Below are positions 55,444-64,000 of a stretch of 64,000 bases of DNA, one piece after another (positions within the stretch are counted from its first letter, which is position 1; each line of letters starts with the position of its first letter). The position numbers and the translations under genes are program-made. This DNA is from an uncultured Rhodospirillales bacterium. Lineage in GTDB: Bacteria > Pseudomonadota > Alphaproteobacteria > Kiloniellales > Kiloniellaceae. The stretch is taken from NCBI GenBank assembly GCA_913060675.1, contig CAJXUS010000006.1, forward strand, positions 49,280-113,279. Reading direction: 5' to 3'. Below the pieces are notes generated by a model. That model searched no databases, was not told the origin of the DNA, and saw nothing but the letters and a program-made list of their open reading frames with translations.

Positions 55444-55789
55444 CGTTTGAATATCTCTATTTGTTGATTGGTTGAGGTGTTGAATTTGTTACTAAAACTT
55501 GATCACAGACTACAGGGGTGAACCTGTTGTTACAAGGAAGAGGTAATAGGGCCTTCTCTTAAAATGTCATTTGTGTATTTTCTCAATCCTTTGAGGCTAA
55601 TTCATCAGCAAAAAGTAGGCCTGAACAAAAGAAAAACAAGGCCTGGTCCTTAACGGTTTGAATAAGGGGAAAGTGTTTCTGCATTAAAGCTCTGATTCCG
55701 TGAGTAAAATTGTTGCCGCACAACCTTGGCTTGGATAAGCTCTGGTATAGTGTGGTTCAATTTTTGGGTATTTAATCAGGGGATCTTCT
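55444..55789. other. 346-bp intergenic region
   Basis: No gene can be supported. It separates the minus-strand YggT/pncA pair from the plus-strand CFA-synthase-like gene and should hold both promoters. TATAGT at 55746-55751 could be a -10 box for the plus-strand gene, without a clear -35. AGGGGATC lies before the ATG at 55790. Confidence 0.45.
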
Positions 55790-57091
55790 ATGTCTGTGAT
55801 GGGACAGGACCGTACACTTGAGGCTGTTACACGTGCATTGGCACATTTGCATGAAAAGCTTGGATTAACGTTTGCTTTTCAACTTTGGGATGGATCAACG
55901 ATTCCTGCTTCAAAAGATGGAGACGACGATCTTCGCCTTGCCCTGGCAGATCAAACGGTTCTGACAAAACTACTTCGTCGTCCTAAGCTCAAGACGGTGA
56001 TTGATTTGTATCTCACGGGAGGATTGGACATTCGAGGAGGGTCGCTCTTTGATCTCGCTGAACAACGGCCAAAAGGAAAAACTAAAGCACTTATCAAAAG
56101 CCTCAATAAACCTCTTCTCCTGAAAACACTTTTGCCCTTACTTTTTGCCCGAAGTAACAATCAGAACCTTGATTTCAAAGGCGAGGGGACGACTTCAGGG
56201 CGAGGGAGTGAGCAGGCTGATATCGCCTACCACTATGATGTCTCAAACTATTTTTATGAGCTCTTTCTCGACCCGGAGATGGTTTATACTTGTGGGTATT
56301 TCACCGACTGGTCCAATGACTTGGCAACGGCACAGATTGATAAGCTTGAGATGATTTGTCGAAAACTTCGTTTGAAACCGGGGGACCGATTGCTGGATAT
56401 TGGGTGTGGCTGGGGCGCTCTTATTTGTTACGCAGCAGAGAAATACGGTGTGACAGCATTGGGTGTAACGCTTTCCGAAGAGCAGTTGGCCTTGGCTCAA
56501 CAACGCATTAAAGAGCGTGGCCTCGAAGAAAAGGTTTCGGTCGAGCTTAAGGATTTTCGCCTTCTAGAAGGGACCTTTGATAAAGTATCTTCCATTGGCA
56601 TGTTTGAACATGTTGGGATTGAAAATCACCGCGAATATTACCTAACGGTCAATCGTCTGCTGGAACCTCGGGGGCTTTATCTCCATCACGCAATTACACG
56701 GAGGGGGAAAACCAGCGACGCCAAGTTCAATCGTAAACGTCCTGAATACAATTCGATGCTGAAGTACATCTTCCCAGGGGCGGAAGTTGACCATATCGGG
56801 ATGACGGCGCGTAACCTTGAAGCTCACGGCTTTGAAGTCCACGATGTCGAAGCTTGGCGGGAACATTACGCGAGAACAACCGAATTGTGGGCGCGGCGAT
56901 TAATGAAAAACTCTGAAGCCGCAATTGCTGAAGCAGGACCTGAACGTTATCGGTTGTGGGTACTTTATCTCACAGGTGTTTCTTTGGCATTTACGCGGGG
57001 GACTTTGAATATTTTTCAGACTGTTGCTTCTAAACGAACTAAGGGACTGTCGGGCATGCCGCCAACCCGTTCTGATCTTTATGATAGTTAA
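55790..57091 (+). CDS. Cyclopropane-fatty-acyl-phospholipid synthase-like methyltransferase
   Basis: The 433-residue protein has the CFA-synthase core. Before it is YHYDVSNYFYELFLDPEMVYTCGYF. Then come LLDIGCGWGALICYAAEKYGV (motif I), GVTLSEEQLALAQQRI and SSIGMFEHVGIENHREYY (catalytic-region glutamate and histidine). The N-terminal 110 residues form the usual lead-in domain. CFA synthases methylate the double bonds of membrane lipid chains using SAM. It could also be a family member with a different lipid target. AGGGG lies 8 bases before the ATG. The C-terminus ends SDLYDS. The gene is convergent with the ast operon. Confidence 0.87.
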   Translation: MSVMGQDRTLEAVTRALAHLHEKLGLTFAFQLWDGSTIPASKDGDDDLRLALADQTVLTKLLRRPKLKTVIDLYLTGGLDIRGGSLFDLAEQRPKGKTKALIKSLNKPLLLKTLLPLLFARSNNQNLDFKGEGTTSGRGSEQADIAYHYDVSNYFYELFLDPEMVYTCGYFTDWSNDLATAQIDKLEMICRKLRLKPGDRLLDIGCGWGALICYAAEKYGVTALGVTLSEEQLALAQQRIKERGLEEKVSVELKDFRLLEGTFDKVSSIGMFEHVGIENHREYYLTVNRLLEPRGLYLHHAITRRGKTSDAKFNRKRPEYNSMLKYIFPGAEVDHIGMTARNLEAHGFEVHDVEAWREHYARTTELWARRLMKNSEAAIAEAGPERYRLWVLYLTGVSLAFTRGTLNIFQTVASKRTKGLSGMPPTRSDLYDS

Positions 57092-57093
57092 GA

Positions 57094-57130
57094 CAAAAAA
57101 AGATCCCGAGCAGCCGTAACTGCCCGGGAT
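57094..57130 (-). terminator. Terminator of the ast operon
   Basis: ATCCCG (57103-57108) pairs with CGGGAT (57125-57130), with an inner GCAG/CTGC pair separated by one mismatch. Read on the minus strand it is followed by a run of seven T residues, so it should end transcription of the ast operon. Confidence 0.85.
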
Positions 57131-57137
57131 AAAGAAG

Positions 57138-57166
57138 CTTAAGTCAAGACGGGAGCCTGACTTAAG
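57138..57166 (-). repeat. 9-bp inverted repeat overlapping the astB stop
   Basis: CTTAAGTCA (57138-57146) pairs with TGACTTAAG (57158-57166) around an 11-base loop. It covers the astB stop codon and lies just before the terminator hairpin, so the transcript would end in two stacked hairpins. Confidence 0.6.
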
Positions 57167-58511
57167 CCCGCTGGAACTCATAAAGTTTACCGAGTTTTAA
57201 AATATTCGTCAGTTCTTCCAAAGTTGCCCGAACTTCGTAAAGCAGGGCAGGATCGTGAATATCATCAGGGCTTAGCTCATCTCGATAATTACGTGACACC
57301 CAGTCTCTCAGATCTGCATAGAGGCTATCGTCAAGAATGACACGCGCACCTAAATGGTTGAGATCCGTTTCATTAAGAACGACCCGAAGCCTGAGGCAGG
57401 CTGGGCCACCTCCGTTTTTCATAGACTGGCGAAGATTGAAGTATTTTACGTCATTAATAGCGCCATCTTGTGCGACGAGGTCATCCAGGTAACTTTTCAC
57501 CCGTGTGTTTTCCTGACACTCGATCGGGGCAACAAGAGTCATTGCGTTGCTTCCGCTGCCGGCAGGCGAGATCAATTGGCTATTGAAAAGGTAGCTTTGT
57601 ACAGCATCTTCAACGGACACTTTGTTATCTGGAACTTCAACAAAGATCATGTCACCGCCAGGTAATTTCTGGTTCAATTCCTCTTTTAGTGCTTCTGTGT
57701 TGAGGAAGGCTTTTTCGTGATGGAAAAGAGCCCGACCGTTGCCGACAGAAATAACGTCATTGTGGAATACGCCCTGATCGATAACATCTGGGTTTTGTTG
57801 CGCATAAATGACACGATCATCAGATAAACCATGTAGCCGGGCAACTGCTTGACATGCCTCTAGTGTTTGGCGGGCAGGGAATTTTTGTGGTCCGGGAGCC
57901 CCTTTACGTAAGGCCTCAACACCATAAACAAAAAATTCAATTCCTGGATCACCGTAATCAACACAAAACCGTGTGTGGTTCGCGGCACCTTCATCACCGA
58001 AGTGTGGACTGCTATGTAGGGCAGGATGATGTGCAAAACGTTTTTCATCGGCGAAAATGGTCTGCAAAGTTCGCCCCGTTATCGGGTGTTCGATAGAGCG
58101 GTGGAACATGGAGATCAGGTTGGCAGGGGTAAAGTGTGTCCTGCCATCGTGGGTATCGAGACGTGGGGACACTGTCGCGGCGTTAGCAACCCACATACAA
58201 GAGGCAGAACAAGCCCCTGCGAGTAAGGCTGGATCAACCTTGGCTGCTGTTGCAAGGATATCACTGTCACTCCCGCTATAGCCCAAGCCCCGTAACGTGG
58301 GCATGTGGGGGCGTTCTTGGGGAGGAAGAACGCCTTGTTTCATGCCCATGTCGGACAGGGCCTTCATTTTCTCTAAGCCCTGAAGTGCCGCCCCTTTTGG
58401 GCTGGATGTGCCTTTGGCAGATTTGTCAGAAGCTATGTTGCCATAGGACAGGCCTGCAAAGTTGTGGGTGGGGCCGACAAGACCGTCAAAGTTGACCTCG
58501 TAATAGGTCAT
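57162..58511 (-). CDS. astB: N-succinylarginine dihydrolase
   Basis: The 449-residue protein belongs to the pentein superfamily. [18 protein letters not shown] at the N-terminus, EAGANHTR-type [12 protein letters not shown], and the nucleophile-region [12 protein letters not shown] near the C-terminus match AstB, which cuts N2-succinylarginine into N2-succinylornithine, ammonia and carbon dioxide. Length is normal for the family. It is the last gene of the operon, starts four bases after the astD stop, and is followed by two hairpins. Confidence 0.95.
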   Translation of the reverse strand: MTYYEVNFDGLVGPTHNFAGLSYGNIASDKSAKGTSSPKGAALQGLEKMKALSDMGMKQGVLPPQERPHMPTLRGLGYSGSDSDILATAAKVDPALLAGACSASCMWVANAATVSPRLDTHDGRTHFTPANLISMFHRSIEHPITGRTLQTIFADEKRFAHHPALHSSPHFGDEGAANHTRFCVDYGDPGIEFFVYGVEALRKGAPGPQKFPARQTLEACQAVARLHGLSDDRVIYAQQNPDVIDQGVFHNDVISVGNGRALFHHEKAFLNTEALKEELNQKLPGGDMIFVEVPDNKVSVEDAVQSYLFNSQLISPAGSGSNAMTLVAPIECQENTRVKSYLDDLVAQDGAINDVKYFNLRQSMKNGGGPACLRLRVVLNETDLNHLGARVILDDSLYADLRDWVSRNYRDELSPDDIHDPALLYEVRATLEELTNILKLGKLYEFQRA

Positions 58512-58515
58512 GGCT

Positions 58516-60015
58516 TTATCCTTTATTCTGGAGGATGGTTTCCAGAGAAATACCGGGAGTTAGCTGGCCTGGAATATTCAGAGTATCAGCTTCGAGAGAA
58601 GCGACTGGATAGGCTGCGTAGTCAGCCGCATAGAAAGCACTTGGGCGATGATTACCACTGGCACCTACGCCACCAAACGGTGCAGACCCACTGGCACCTG
58701 TTAGAGGGCGGTTCCAATTTACGATACCCGCTCGGCTTTCAATCCAAAATTGTTCCCAAAGGTCTTTTGAATCCGTGAGAATGCCCGCTGACAGGCCAAA
58801 CCGGGTGTTATTGGCAACCCGAACGGCTTCGTCAAAATCAGCAACGCGAATGATCTGGAGGAGAGGGCCAAAGTATTCTTCGTCTGGAAGATCGGTGATA
58901 GCAGTTACTTCGATAAGGCCGGGCTTGAGGAAGGGTTTGCCTTCAAAGAGGCGCTCGGCTCTGCGAATAACCTTGCCGCCCAGGCGTTCGAGATTCACCT
59001 GCGCAGCCAGAATGCTATCGGCGGCGGCATTGGAAATAAGGGATCCCATGAACGGAGGATTTTCCGGATCATCCTGGCCGACTTTAATGCCATCGATCTG
59101 ATGCGTGAGGGTCTCGATAAATTTATCGCCTTCTGGACCTGTCGGCACGATGAGGCGACGCGAACAGGTACAGCGCTGTCCTGAGGTTATATAGGCTGAC
59201 TGGATCGTGTGATAGGCGGCAGCACGATGATCAGCGGCATCCATGACAATAAGAGGATTGTTCCCGCCCATTTCCAGAGCAAGAATTTTTCCTGTTTGTC
59301 CTGCGTACTGGCGGTGGAGTAGTTCACCAGTGGCTGAACTTCCTGTGAAAAACAGGCCATCAATACCGTCGTGACCGGCAAGGGCAATACCGGTTTCTTT
59401 TGCGCCTTGTACAAGGTTGAGAACACCAGCTGGAAGGCCAGCATCATGCCAAGCTTGTACCATAACCTCGGCCACCATTGGGGTTTGGTCACTTGGTTTG
59501 AAGACGAGAGTGTTTCCGGCAATGAGAGACGGAACGATGTGCCCGTTGGGAAGGTGTCCTGGAAAGTTATAGGGACCGAAGACTGCGACCACACCATGGG
59601 GTTTATGACGCAGGGTCGCCTTTAAGCCTTCGCCCATCTGGTTTTCACTGTCACCAGTACGTTTTTCAAAGGCATCCAGTGAAAGGGCAACCTTTCCAAC
59701 CATGGCACCTGCTTCTGTGCGAGTTTCCCAGAGTGGCTTGCCAGTTTCCAAGGCGATTGCGACAGCTATTTCTTCCTGACGTTCCTTCAGAAGGTCGCGA
59801 TAACGGGTGATTACCTCTATGCGGCTTTCGATTGGAGCCAGTGCCCATCCACGAAGAGCTTTTCTTGCAGATATAATGGCATCGTTGACATCACTTGCTG
59901 CTGCAGATGCTGCTTTCCAGATGATTTCGTTGTTTGCAGGGTTTAGAGAAGTAAGCTCTGAACCCTGTCCAGAACGCCATTCGCCATTGATATAGAGTTT
60001 TTGATTTAGGCTCAT
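58516..60015 (-). CDS. astD: Succinylglutamate-semialdehyde dehydrogenase
   Basis: The 499-residue aldehyde dehydrogenase oxidises N-succinylglutamate semialdehyde with [23 protein letters not shown] (cofactor pocket), FTGSSATG, the catalytic-glutamate [13 protein letters not shown] and the catalytic cysteine in [14 protein letters not shown] are typical of AstD and differ from ordinary ALDH only in details. It begins [13 protein letters not shown], and its ATGA overlaps the astA stop by four bases. Position within the ast operon supports the specific name. Confidence 0.95.
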   Translation of the reverse strand: MSLNQKLYINGEWRSGQGSELTSLNPANNEIIWKAASAAASDVNDAIISARKALRGWALAPIESRIEVITRYRDLLKERQEEIAVAIALETGKPLWETRTEAGAMVGKVALSLDAFEKRTGDSENQMGEGLKATLRHKPHGVVAVFGPYNFPGHLPNGHIVPSLIAGNTLVFKPSDQTPMVAEVMVQAWHDAGLPAGVLNLVQGAKETGIALAGHDGIDGLFFTGSSATGELLHRQYAGQTGKILALEMGGNNPLIVMDAADHRAAAYHTIQSAYITSGQRCTCSRRLIVPTGPEGDKFIETLTHQIDGIKVGQDDPENPPFMGSLISNAAADSILAAQVNLERLGGKVIRRAERLFEGKPFLKPGLIEVTAITDLPDEEYFGPLLQIIRVADFDEAVRVANNTRFGLSAGILTDSKDLWEQFWIESRAGIVNWNRPLTGASGSAPFGGVGASGNHRPSAFYAADYAAYPVASLEADTLNIPGQLTPGISLETILQNKG

Positions 60016-61055
60016 GGTCTTTTCTCCCGAAATTTTACGTAACGCACTTCATCGCCTGGAGCCAAGCGGAGTGCATCAATGGTTTCTTGTGTAAGTTTTA
60101 TGGTACCGTCCGCTTCAATTTCGGCGGGCTGGAGGCATATGCGATAGGCCGTTATGTTGGCATTACTGATCATGTAGAGATTGGATTGATCTTCGGCGAC
60201 TTCTTGCTCTTCAGCACCACCAAGTTTTGCGACAATACTGGATTGAAGGGTTTTGATGTTACGCGTAGGGACTTCAACGGAAGGGCCGCCATCAAAGACA
60301 TCAACGTAGCCATTAAAGTTGAAGCCCTCTTTTTCCAACAGGCGCAAAGCGGGAGAGGAGGATTCGTGGGGTTTGCCAATAACTTCTTGGGCTTCAGCGG
60401 GCAGAAGATCAATATAAATTGGATACTTCGGCATAAGGTCAGAAATGATTTGAGTACCCTTCACTGAAGAAATTTTATCGGCGCTTTCAAAGGCAATGCC
60501 GAAAAATTTCTCACCGAGGTGGGTCCAGAAAGGGGAATCTCCGTCTTTATCCTGCCATCCACGCATCTCGGCCATAACCATGTCGCCAAAGCGATCAGGA
60601 AAATCGCCCAGGGTTAGATAGCGACACCGGGAGAGGAATTGTCCCACACCGGGTTGTCGGTATTCCTTGGAAAGATAAAGAGATCCGATTTCTGTCGCGC
60701 CAGTGTAGTCGTTCACCAAAAGCATGACATTCATTTTTCGGGTAGTTTCCAACTCAGAAGATGCGCTCACAAGCTTTGATATCTTGTAAGAATAGAAAGG
60801 GTATTTTAGGCCTACCCCAGCATAAAGAGCTGTGGTTCCAACGGCCTTTTGCGTCTTGGTATCTTCCAGGACCATAAAGTAGATTTCGCCTTGAGGCCCT
60901 TGTGCCGGAGCTTTGAAACTTGCTTCTGAACGCGTGAGCTTTTCAAGCCAGGCGCCTTCGTTTGCGGGCATGGAGGTCATGCCTGTTCCCACAGCATGTG
61001 ACAGATCCATAAGATCGCCAAGGTCGCTTTGTCGTGCAGGTCTAATGATTAACAT
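60012..61055 (-). CDS. astA: Arginine N-succinyltransferase
   Basis: The 347-residue protein matches AstA, which transfers succinate from succinyl-CoA to the alpha amino group of arginine, the first step of the AST pathway. Visible blocks are IRPARQSDLGDLMDLSHAVG, GAWLEKLTRSEASF, TALYAGVGLKYPFYSYK, LYLSKEYRQPGVGQFLSRCR and VFDGGPSVEVPTRNIKTL. One copy is present; some bacteria carry two subunits. The gene lies between the M20 hydrolase gene and astD and overlaps astD by four bases. Confidence 0.95.
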   Translation of the reverse strand: MLIIRPARQSDLGDLMDLSHAVGTGMTSMPANEGAWLEKLTRSEASFKAPAQGPQGEIYFMVLEDTKTQKAVGTTALYAGVGLKYPFYSYKISKLVSASSELETTRKMNVMLLVNDYTGATEIGSLYLSKEYRQPGVGQFLSRCRYLTLGDFPDRFGDMVMAEMRGWQDKDGDSPFWTHLGEKFFGIAFESADKISSVKGTQIISDLMPKYPIYIDLLPAEAQEVIGKPHESSSPALRLLEKEGFNFNGYVDVFDGGPSVEVPTRNIKTLQSSIVAKLGGAEEQEVAEDQSNLYMISNANITAYRICLQPAEIEADGTIKLTQETIDALRLAPGDEVRYVKFREKRP

Positions 61056-61086
61056 CGGGATAGGTCCCTAATTCCAATGAGCCTAA

Positions 61087-62316
61087 TTAGGCTGTTGTTG
61101 CGCGGTCGGGCCAGCTTGCTTCGCCAGCTGCCAGTTTTAGTAAAAGCAGGGCGGAAAGTTTGGCGCGTTCACTCAGGCTGTCGATTAGGAGGAACTCATC
61201 CGTACTGTGGATTGCGCCGCCTCGAACGCCGAGGGTATCGATATTGGCAAGGCCTGCTGCAGCGAGATTATTCCCGTCACAACAGCCGCCGGTGGCTTTC
61301 GCTTCGGTTGATAGGCCGAGATCATCCCCGCAGCTTTTTAGGAGTGAAAACAGCTGTTGATGGGCCTTGTCCATGACCTTTGGCTGTCGACCGAAGGAGC
61401 CGTGTAGTTCTAATGAAATGCCGTCTTCTTGTTCGATTTCAGTGATAATTTTTTGGACCTGAGCCTCTGCCCAAGTTTGGCCTTCTGGGCTGGGGACACG
61501 GATATTAAAACGGCATAGGGCAAAGTCAGGCACCACGTTGTTTGGACCACCACCCGTAAGCTTGGCAACATTGACGGTCACCCCGTCTTGTTGGCCGTTC
61601 AAGCCATCAAGCAAGGCAATGGTTCTTGCCAGAGCAGCGATGGCGTTGCGGCCAAGGTGATGTTCTCTGCCGGCATGAGCGGCTTTGCCGCGGGCGACCA
61701 GAGTAAAGTTACCGCTGCCTTTTCGGGCACCTGCTAGAGTGCCATCGGCGAGAGCGGGCTCAAATATCATCCCCACATCTGCAGCGCGTGCGGCCTGATC
61801 AAGATGGCCCGCTGAAGCAAATGAGCCGATCTCTTCATCTGGGTTGATGATCACTTGCCATCCGATGTTACCCGCGTAGGGGCTTTTTTCCAAAGCTTGC
61901 AAAGCGGTCATCATGACAACAATGCCGCCTTTCATATCGGCAACACCCGGACCATTGATGGTATTTTCATCAAGGTTGATACAGTTTTGGAACTTATGAT
62001 CGACCGGATAAACGGTATCGCTATGGCCAACCAACAGAATGCGCCGATTGGCGTTGGGCCATTTGGTCAAGCGTAAAAGGGGACCGCTTTGGCTTTTGAC
62101 AACTTCACCACTGTCCAGCACATCACTGCGCGGTTCAAGGCCAATACGTTCTTCTTCAGCACCTAAAGAAGATGCAAAAGCGGAAAGGCGGTCGACGACC
62201 TTTTCAATTCCAGGCACGTTGGCACTACCTGAATTGATTTCGCAGAGCGCCAACACTTCAGATAACATTTTATCCTGCTGTTGATCGATCCACTCGAGGG
62301 TAGGGGTATAGGTCAT
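61087..62316 (-). CDS. M20-family metallohydrolase within the ast operon
   Basis: The 409-residue protein is an M20 (CPG2/ArgE-like) zinc hydrolase. It has VGHSDTVYPVDH (first metal histidine and aspartate), GPGVADMKGGIV (bridging Asp), INPDEEIGSFAS (catalytic glutamate pair), RGKAAHAGREHHLGRNAI (dimer domain), and the last metal histidine in RGGAIHSTDEFL. It sits between astC and astA, 13 bases after astC and 31 before astA. In the AST pathway AstE removes succinate from succinylglutamate; this gene could supply that step, or an ornithine/glutamate deacylation. No astE is visible here. Family is certain; the substrate is inference. Confidence 0.85.
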   Translation of the reverse strand: MTYTPTLEWIDQQQDKMLSEVLALCEINSGSANVPGIEKVVDRLSAFASSLGAEEERIGLEPRSDVLDSGEVVKSQSGPLLRLTKWPNANRRILLVGHSDTVYPVDHKFQNCINLDENTINGPGVADMKGGIVVMMTALQALEKSPYAGNIGWQVIINPDEEIGSFASAGHLDQAARAADVGMIFEPALADGTLAGARKGSGNFTLVARGKAAHAGREHHLGRNAIAALARTIALLDGLNGQQDGVTVNVAKLTGGGPNNVVPDFALCRFNIRVPSPEGQTWAEAQVQKIITEIEQEDGISLELHGSFGRQPKVMDKAHQQLFSLLKSCGDDLGLSTEAKATGGCCDGNNLAAAGLANIDTLGVRGGAIHSTDEFLLIDSLSERAKLSALLLLKLAAGEASWPDRATTA

Positions 62317-62329
62317 TGACCGCTCTTTC

Positions 62330-63520
62330 TTATGCTGTCAGTTTGGAGCAAGCGCGATCGAGAATTTCGATAGCGGTGTCGAGCTCTTCGTTGGACACGT
62401 TCAGCGGCGGTAAAAATCTGATTTGATTGTCACCAGACTTAGCACACAACAGTCCTTGATCTCTCAACTCAAGAAGCATGTCACCGTTAGGCACAACGCA
62501 TTTCAAGCCAATCATCAAACCAAGACCGTGTACGGACACCAAAGCTTTGGGGTGCTTGGCAATAAGTTCTTCAAGCTGGGCGCGAACCTTGTTTGCTTTT
62601 TCAGTTACTGAAGCCAGAAAGCCATTTTCCATCATTAGGTCCATGACGGCATTGCCAACGGCACCTGCAAGGGGGTTACCACCGAATGTGCTACCGTGTG
62701 TTCCAAATACCATGGCTTCAGCAGCCTTATCATTGGCAAGGCAAGCGCCAACCGGGAAACCACCGCCCATGCCTTTGGCGAGTGACATAACATCAGGTTC
62801 TACCCCAGACCACTCATAGGCAAAGAGTTTACCTGTACGACCCATGCCACATTGCACTTCGTCGACCATCATCAGAATGTCGTGCTTGTCACAAAGGGCG
62901 CGAATGCCTTGTACGTATTCAGCGGCCGCGGGGCGGATACCGCCTTCACCCTGAACGGGTTCGAAAACGATACCAGCTGTTTTGTCTGTGATAGCTGCTT
63001 CAAGAGCGGCGATGTCACCGAAAGGAACATGATCGTATCCTTCGTCTTCCATTAAGAAGCCAGCGGTGTGAGCAGGGTTGCCTGCAGCAGCGATAGTACC
63101 CATGGTGCGGCCATGAAAGGCGCTGGACATGCCGATGATGCGTTTGCGCTCAGGACGGCCTTTGGATTCTTGGTATTTACGAAGAATTTTGAGGCCACAC
63201 TCGTTGGCTTCAGCCCCGGAGTTGCTAAAGAAGACCTTTGTGGCGAAGCTGTTTTCTGTCAGGCGTTCTGCCAGTGTTTCGGTTTGGGTAATCCGGAACA
63301 TATTGGAGCAATGCCAAAACTTATCAGCTTGATCCTTGAGCGCTTTTACCAAATGAGGGTGGGCATGGCCAAAGGAACAAACCGCAATGCCACTGAAAAA
63401 GTCGAGGTACTTCTTGCCATCTTCTGCGTAAAGCCAGGTGCCTTCGCCTCTTTCAAACGCAATATTAGGCGGGTTATAGGTTGTCATCATGGCTTCGCGG
63501 CCAGGAAGAACGTTCGACAT
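62330..63520 (-). CDS. astC: Succinylornithine/acetylornithine aminotransferase
   Basis: The 396-residue class III PLP aminotransferase has the active-site lysine in DVMSLAKGMGGGFPVGAC, with NAFHGRTMG-like SSAFHGRTMGTIAAAG, the cofactor loop VDEVQCGMGRTG and GTHGSTFGGNPLAGAVG. ArgD and AstC cannot be told apart by sequence; the operon position supports AstC (succinylornithine to succinylglutamate semialdehyde). It is the first gene of the ast operon, divergent from an Lrp-type gene. Length is normal. Confidence 0.9.
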   Translation of the reverse strand: MSNVLPGREAMMTTYNPPNIAFERGEGTWLYAEDGKKYLDFFSGIAVCSFGHAHPHLVKALKDQADKFWHCSNMFRITQTETLAERLTENSFATKVFFSNSGAEANECGLKILRKYQESKGRPERKRIIGMSSAFHGRTMGTIAAAGNPAHTAGFLMEDEGYDHVPFGDIAALEAAITDKTAGIVFEPVQGEGGIRPAAAEYVQGIRALCDKHDILMMVDEVQCGMGRTGKLFAYEWSGVEPDVMSLAKGMGGGFPVGACLANDKAAEAMVFGTHGSTFGGNPLAGAVGNAVMDLMMENGFLASVTEKANKVRAQLEELIAKHPKALVSVHGLGLMIGLKCVVPNGDMLLELRDQGLLCAKSGDNQIRFLPPLNVSNEELDTAIEILDRACSKLTA

Positions 63521-63891
63521 CTTATGCTCCTTTGGTGGATCTAGTCTCGATAGAAATATCTAGCGAGGGTCCCTGTAAATATTGGGCGGGTATTGTGCGG
63601 TTATTGTGTACATTTCCATTTTATATGGCTTTAAGTGATTCTACCGCAGGATCTGCCGAAGGTCTTATCGAAGTCGCTGCTTTTAAATGCAGATACTGCG
63701 GTTTAAAGTGTCCATACCGAATTATATTCGGTTTCCCCATTGCAAGGATGATTTTCAAAGTATGTTTGTCTTTGCAGAATAAGGAATCTAAAATATTGTT
63801 AGAAAATCAGGATTTTTCCCGTTATCTTTAGGGTGGCTATGGGAAATAAAATCTATCTGGACGCCTAATTACAGATAGATGAGGAGCAATA
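63521..63891. promoter_or_regulatory. 371-bp divergent region of the ast operon and the Lrp gene
   Basis: No supported gene lies here. It should hold the promoters of astC (minus) and the Lrp-type gene (plus). A 9-base inverted repeat, ATCTATCTG (63851-63859) and CAGATAGAT (63872-63880), with a 12-base loop lies directly before GAGGAG, the ribosome site of the Lrp gene. It may be an Lrp-type operator or an RNA hairpin. Confidence 0.5.
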
Positions 63892-64000
63892 ATGGCACTA
63901 GATCAGCAATTAGATCGCCTAGATCAAAAGATTCTTTCGATTCTTCAAGAAGAAGCCAGAATTACCAATCAAGAACTGTCAGATCGGGTCAATCTCTCAC
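63892..64000 (+). CDS. Lrp/AsnC-family regulator (N-terminal part)
   Basis: The first 36 residues, opening MALDQQLDRLDQKILSILQE and continuing with EARITNQELSDRVNLS, are the standard Lrp/AsnC helix-turn-helix start; the gene continues beyond the window. GAGGAG lies before the ATG. Divergent orientation next to the ast operon suggests it controls arginine catabolism, which is a known pattern in some bacteria but not proven here. Confidence 0.85.
   Translation, partial: MALDQQLDRLDQKILSILQEEARITNQELSDRVNLS

Noticed and set aside
63481..63831. Plus-strand ORF of 116 codons opposite the start of astC
   Set aside because: It overlaps the astC start in the antisense direction, has no ribosome site and no recognisable domain, and the region is better explained as the divergent promoter zone.
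1..64000. CRISPR arrays, rRNA and tRNA genes
   Set aside because: No regular repeat-spacer pattern and no tRNA or rRNA signature was noticed by eye. A tRNAscan-type search could still find something small.

Overview
The window looks like chromosomal DNA of an alphaproteobacterium, by eye of moderate to low GC, probably a marine or host-associated member of the Rhodospirillales/Kiloniella-like groups. This placement is inference from gene content: an IalB-family exported protein, an ArgP/ArgO pair, an ast operon carrying an M20 hydrolase, a Tas-type reductase and the tesA/ABC gene pair. Gene density is high, both strands are used, and no rRNA, tRNA, CRISPR array, prophage or integron was found. 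The only recognisable mobile element is one small IS200-type insertion near 30.5 kb.

Layout. 1-4.4 kb (minus strand): a MOSC/ferredoxin-reductase fusion cut by the window edge, then a likely operon of a dimethylarginine hydrolase (DDAH), a SRAP protein and an atypical ureohydrolase. 4.7-7.1 kb: small hypotheticals, a DUF2786-like protein with no usual start codon, a PilZ protein and a GST. 7.3-12 kb: an MFS permease, RecQ, an Hpt-domain protein and a BAX-inhibitor-1 protein. 12.2-19.2 kb: a YbbAP-type ABC pair divergent from TesA (the E. coli order), then a FIST protein, Tas and ThpR. 19.1-20.5 kb: an EamA permease and a low-molecular-weight phosphatase. 21.1-27.5 kb: a complete peptide ABC importer operon ending in an M19 dipeptidase. 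27.7-31 kb: housekeeping and accessory genes and the IS200 element. 31-37.2 kb: EamA, methyltransferases, an R. etli-type asparaginase, IalB and RlmN. 37.3-43 kb: a methyltransferase, ArgP, a GST, ArgO and a chemoreceptor. 43.2-46.2 kb: a nickel-type (NreB-like) efflux pump with a His-rich tail behind a C5/G6 palindrome, then a DUF3179 protein. 46.2-50.8 kb: a LysR regulator, GST, a three-domain flavin/iron-sulfur oxidoreductase and a DJ-1/PfpI protein. 51-57 kb: argG, a methyltransferase, DUF3253, folD, a nicotinamidase, YggT and a CFA-synthase-like enzyme. 57.2-64 kb: an astC-M20-astA-astD-astB operon, divergent from an Lrp/AsnC regulator cut by the right edge.

How the genes work together. 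Arginine recurs throughout: methylarginine cleavage (DDAH gives citrulline), citrulline use (ArgG), arginine export control (ArgP/ArgO) and arginine catabolism (the ast operon with its Lrp-type neighbour). Detoxification is a second theme: three GSTs, an NreB-like pump, and the LysR-GST-oxidoreductase-DJ-1 group. The most interesting leads are the ureohydrolase lacking two usual active-site residues, the M20 hydrolase where an AstE function would be expected, the zincin whose HExxH reads QExxH, the IS200 transposase whose start codon and ribosome site lie in a 22-bp hairpin, the repeat-rich argG leader, and the metal-type operator in front of the His-tailed efflux pump. All functional calls come from reading motifs by eye; no database search was run.
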